NCBI GenBank assembly: GCA_046313915.1
Contig: JBKBXX010000001.1
Location: 17,577-81,576 of the forward strand
DNA: 64,000 bases
Direction of reading: 5' to 3'
DNA from: CAKKQX01 sp046313915
GTDB lineage: Bacteria > Pseudomonadota > Gammaproteobacteria > Burkholderiales > SG8-41
Shown here piece after piece: positions 62,016-64,000 of the stretch (its first letter is position 1; every line of letters begins with the position of its first letter). The position numbers and the translations under genes are program-made. Below the pieces are notes generated by a model. The model had not been told where the DNA came from, made no database searches, and saw nothing but the letters and a program-made list of their open reading frames with translations.

Positions 62016-63521
62016 TCAGCCCGTCCGCCGCCGCGTGCCGCCGAGCAGTGCCGCCGGGAGGGCCGTGCCACGCTGGTTGCCATGACGGTGGGGCGCGCGC
62101 CGCACCGGCTTGGGTTCTCCGAAAACGCGGGCGGAGGAAGGGAATGTCTGCCCGGCATTGGAAGCGGGTTGACGATCGCCGTCGTCGTCGTGAACGCTGT
62201 CGGCGGCCAGGGCGCGGTTGCCGTCGGGATTGCGCCGAGGATTGCGATCAAGGTTGCGGTCGCGGTTTCCCGGATTGGCTGCGGCGTTGGGGTTTCGCTG
62301 ACGGCTTGCGCCGCGGCCGCTGCGCGGTGCCGGCCGGGATTGCGGCGCGCGCGTTTCCGGCGCCGCCGTCGAGGCGGATTCGAAACCGGTTATCACTTGC
62401 TGTTCGACACGACGCCCCAGCAGCTTTTCGATGGCGGCGAGCAGGGGTTTTTCTTCGTGCGCGACCAGCGAGATCGCCTCGCCGGCGCTGCCGGCGCGGC
62501 CGGTGCGGCCGATGCGGTGCACATAATCTTCAGCCACGTGCGGCAGGTCGAAGTTGACGACGTGCGGCAGTTCCTCGATGTCCAGGCCGCGCGCGGCGAT
62601 GTCGGTGGCGACCAGAACGCGCACCGTTCCGGCTTTGAAACCGGCGAGCGCGCGGGTGCGGGCGGGCTGGCTCTTGTTGCCGTGGATCGCGGTCGCTTCG
62701 ATGCCCGTTTTGCACAGCTGCTCCGCGAGGCGGTTCGCACCGTGCTTGGTGCGGGTGAAGACCAGCACCTGTTCCCAGTTGCCCGACAATACCAGGTGAG
62801 CGAGCAGGTCGCGTTTGCGATCCTGGCGCACCGGATGAATGCGTTGCGCCACCAGTTCGGAATCGGCGTTACGTCGCGCGACTTCGACCATTGCCGGGTT
62901 GTGCAGCAGGCTGCCGGCGAGGCTGCGGATTTCGTCGGAAAACGTCGCGGAAAACAGCAGGTTCTGGCGTTTTGCCGGCAGCAGCGCGAGGATGCGGCGG
63001 ATGTCGCGGATGAAACCCATGTCGAGCATGCGGTCCGCTTCGTCGAGCACCAGGATTTCGATGTGCGACAGATCGACGGTTTTCTGCTGCAGGTGGTCGA
63101 GCAGCCTGCCGGGGGTGGCAACGAGGATGTCGACCCCGCGCCGCAGCGCGTCGATCTGGGGATTGATGTTGACGCCGCCGAAAACCAGGGCGGTGCGCAG
63201 CGGCAGATACTTGCCGTAAGTGCGCACGCTTTCTTCCACCTGTGCTGCCAGTTCGCGGGTCGGCGTGAGGATCAGCGCGCGTAGCGGATGGCGTGCCGGC
63301 GCCGCAGCGGCGTCGGTCTGCGCCATCAGCCGCTGCAGCAGCGGCAGGGTGAAGCCGGCGGTCTTGCCGGTGCCGGTCTGGGCGCCGGCGAGCACGTCGC
63401 GGCCTTCGAGGATGACGGGGATCGCCCGCGATTGCACCGGCGTGGGTTGGTCATAGCCTTGTTCGGATACGGCGCGTACGATTTCGGCCGAAAGGCCGAG
63501 ACTTGCAAACAACTGGGTCAA
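62016..63521 (-). CDS. rhlE: DEAD-box RNA helicase RhlE
   Basis: ATP-dependent RNA helicase of 501 aa. Q motif GYDQPTPVQSRAIP, Walker A AQTGTGKTAGF, DEAD box VLDEADRMLDMGF, SAT FSATF, and HRIGRTGRAG are in canonical order within residues 20-380. The C-terminal 120 residues are Arg/Asn/Pro-rich (RNPNAAANPGNRDRNLDRNPRRNPDGNR), a low-complexity RNA-binding tail. It lies 49 bp before the RRM gene on the same strand. Confidence 0.95.
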   Translation of the reverse strand: MTQLFASLGLSAEIVRAVSEQGYDQPTPVQSRAIPVILEGRDVLAGAQTGTGKTAGFTLPLLQRLMAQTDAAAAPARHPLRALILTPTRELAAQVEESVRTYGKYLPLRTALVFGGVNINPQIDALRRGVDILVATPGRLLDHLQQKTVDLSHIEILVLDEADRMLDMGFIRDIRRILALLPAKRQNLLFSATFSDEIRSLAGSLLHNPAMVEVARRNADSELVAQRIHPVRQDRKRDLLAHLVLSGNWEQVLVFTRTKHGANRLAEQLCKTGIEATAIHGNKSQPARTRALAGFKAGTVRVLVATDIAARGLDIEELPHVVNFDLPHVAEDYVHRIGRTGRAGSAGEAISLVAHEEKPLLAAIEKLLGRRVEQQVITGFESASTAAPETRAPQSRPAPRSGRGASRQRNPNAAANPGNRDRNLDRNPRRNPDGNRALAADSVHDDDGDRQPASNAGQTFPSSARVFGEPKPVRRAPHRHGNQRGTALPAALLGGTRRRTG

Positions 63522-63678
63522 GAAAATCTCCTGGGATCAGCCTGCAGTGGCATGGTGCCAGCAGAACCGGTTCAGGCGGATGCAACTTCGGGTTTAAGGA
63601 TTCGGGGACGTTTCGGGAAACAACCACGACAAAGCCGCGACGCAGACCGGATGATGCGACGCTGGGGCCTTGCCGGGC

Positions 63679-63684
63679 ATTATA
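63679..63684 (-). promoter_or_regulatory. Possible -10 of rhlE
   Basis: On the minus strand TATAAT reads at 63684 down to 63679, about 158 bp upstream of the rhlE ATG. No clear -35. Long 5' leaders are common for cold-responsive helicases, but this is only suggestive. Confidence 0.3.
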
Positions 63685-63717
63685 CACGGTTTTCTTCCGC
63701 GTGCCGGCGGGTTCCCG

Positions 63718-64000
63718 TCAAGATGCGTTGCGCGCGCGGGTTTCGGCAAGAACGATGTGGAATACCGACGAATCGACGCGCACGATGTCGCGCAGCTTGC
63801 GGTCGATCACGATGGAAACACGGTCGCCGTGGCGGGCGAGCCTGGCGAGCAGATAATCGAAGGCGGGAATCTCGGCGCATTGCAGCGCCTCGATGTGCAG
63901 GGTCAGCGTCGCGTGGGTGTGCGCCAGCACACGCGCGAGGCGCCGCGCAGTGCGGCGCAGCCGGTGTTTGCCAAAATCGCCCTTGAGCCGCAAGTCGAGC
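63718..64000 (-). CDS. C-terminal part of an unknown protein, cut by window edge
   Basis: The frame runs from the window edge to the stop at 63718, giving at least 93 residues. It has alternating helices and strands (LARVLAHTHATLTLHIEALQCAEIPAFDYLLARLARHGDRVSIVIDRKLRDIVRV) and ends RVDSSVFHIVLAETRARNAS. No motif is recognised. A TTG at 63993 could be a start, but the open frame continues past it. Confidence 0.5.
   Translation of the reverse strand, partial: LDLRLKGDFGKHRLRRTARRLARVLAHTHATLTLHIEALQCAEIPAFDYLLARLARHGDRVSIVIDRKLRDIVRVDSSVFHIVLAETRARNAS

Overview
The window is a GC-rich, gene-dense piece of a betaproteobacterial chromosome, probably Burkholderiales-like and probably from a draft or metagenome assembly, because it carries a scaffold gap of exactly 100 N. 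The lineage call rests on a PPi-dependent phosphofructokinase, Bug-type solute receptors, the block exbB-exbD-lpxK-trm112-kdsB-adk, a nadE-glnB pair and a ftsK-lolA-rarA-serS block. There is no phage, insertion sequence or CRISPR array. Most genes are housekeeping or catabolic.

Layout. 1-5.5 kb (minus strand): pfp (cut by the window edge), a small unknown gene, adk, kdsB, a Trm112-like gene, lpxK, exbD and exbB. 5.5-15.9 kb: xseA, a nitronate monooxygenase-like enzyme, an oxaloacetate decarboxylase-like enzyme, a universal stress protein, mutL-miaA, a Bug receptor, an HpcH/HpaI aldolase and a 3-hydroxyisobutyrate-dehydrogenase-type reductase. 16-19.3 kb: pntAB behind two FNR/ANR-like boxes. 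19.4-26.5 kb: a small heat shock protein, a DUF3047 lipoprotein, tsaE-amiC, queG, an SDR, a GNAT-HAD pair and a small coiled-coil protein. 26.5-32 kb: an acyl-CoA cluster (NDP-forming CoA ligase, enoyl-CoA hydratase, DUF35 protein, thiolase-like protein) and an alpha/beta hydrolase without a nucleophile serine.

32-40 kb: a large secreted lipase-like protein with a perfect FNR-type box upstream, an internally deleted Bug receptor, a UGSC-family selenoprotein read through an in-frame TGA, an MmgE/PrpD protein and glutaryl-CoA dehydrogenase. 40-46.7 kb: an export operon (HlyD-like adaptor, ABC ATPase, two FtsX-type permeases) with a full hybrid histidine kinase gene inside it. 46.7-53.7 kb: a NUDIX hydrolase, a FemAB-like acyltransferase with a TPR protein, nadE-glnB, an Smr protein, trxB and a Crp/Fnr regulator. 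53.9-64 kb: ftsK, a DUF4124 protein, lolA, rarA, an amidohydrolase, serS, tRNA-Ser(CGA), an RRM protein, rhlE and a cut gene at the edge.

The most noteworthy item is the selenoprotein at 35143-36861. Its TGA at 35461 lies inside a Cys-Sec-Gly-Ser-Cys motif and is followed at bacterial SECIS distance by a strong hairpin. Conventional gene calling would split it into two ORFs. Other structural signals are heptamer arrays at gene ends (one absorbed into miaA), FNR-type boxes at matching distances from -10 elements, and AT-rich micro-islets at gene boundaries and inside tsaE and rarA.
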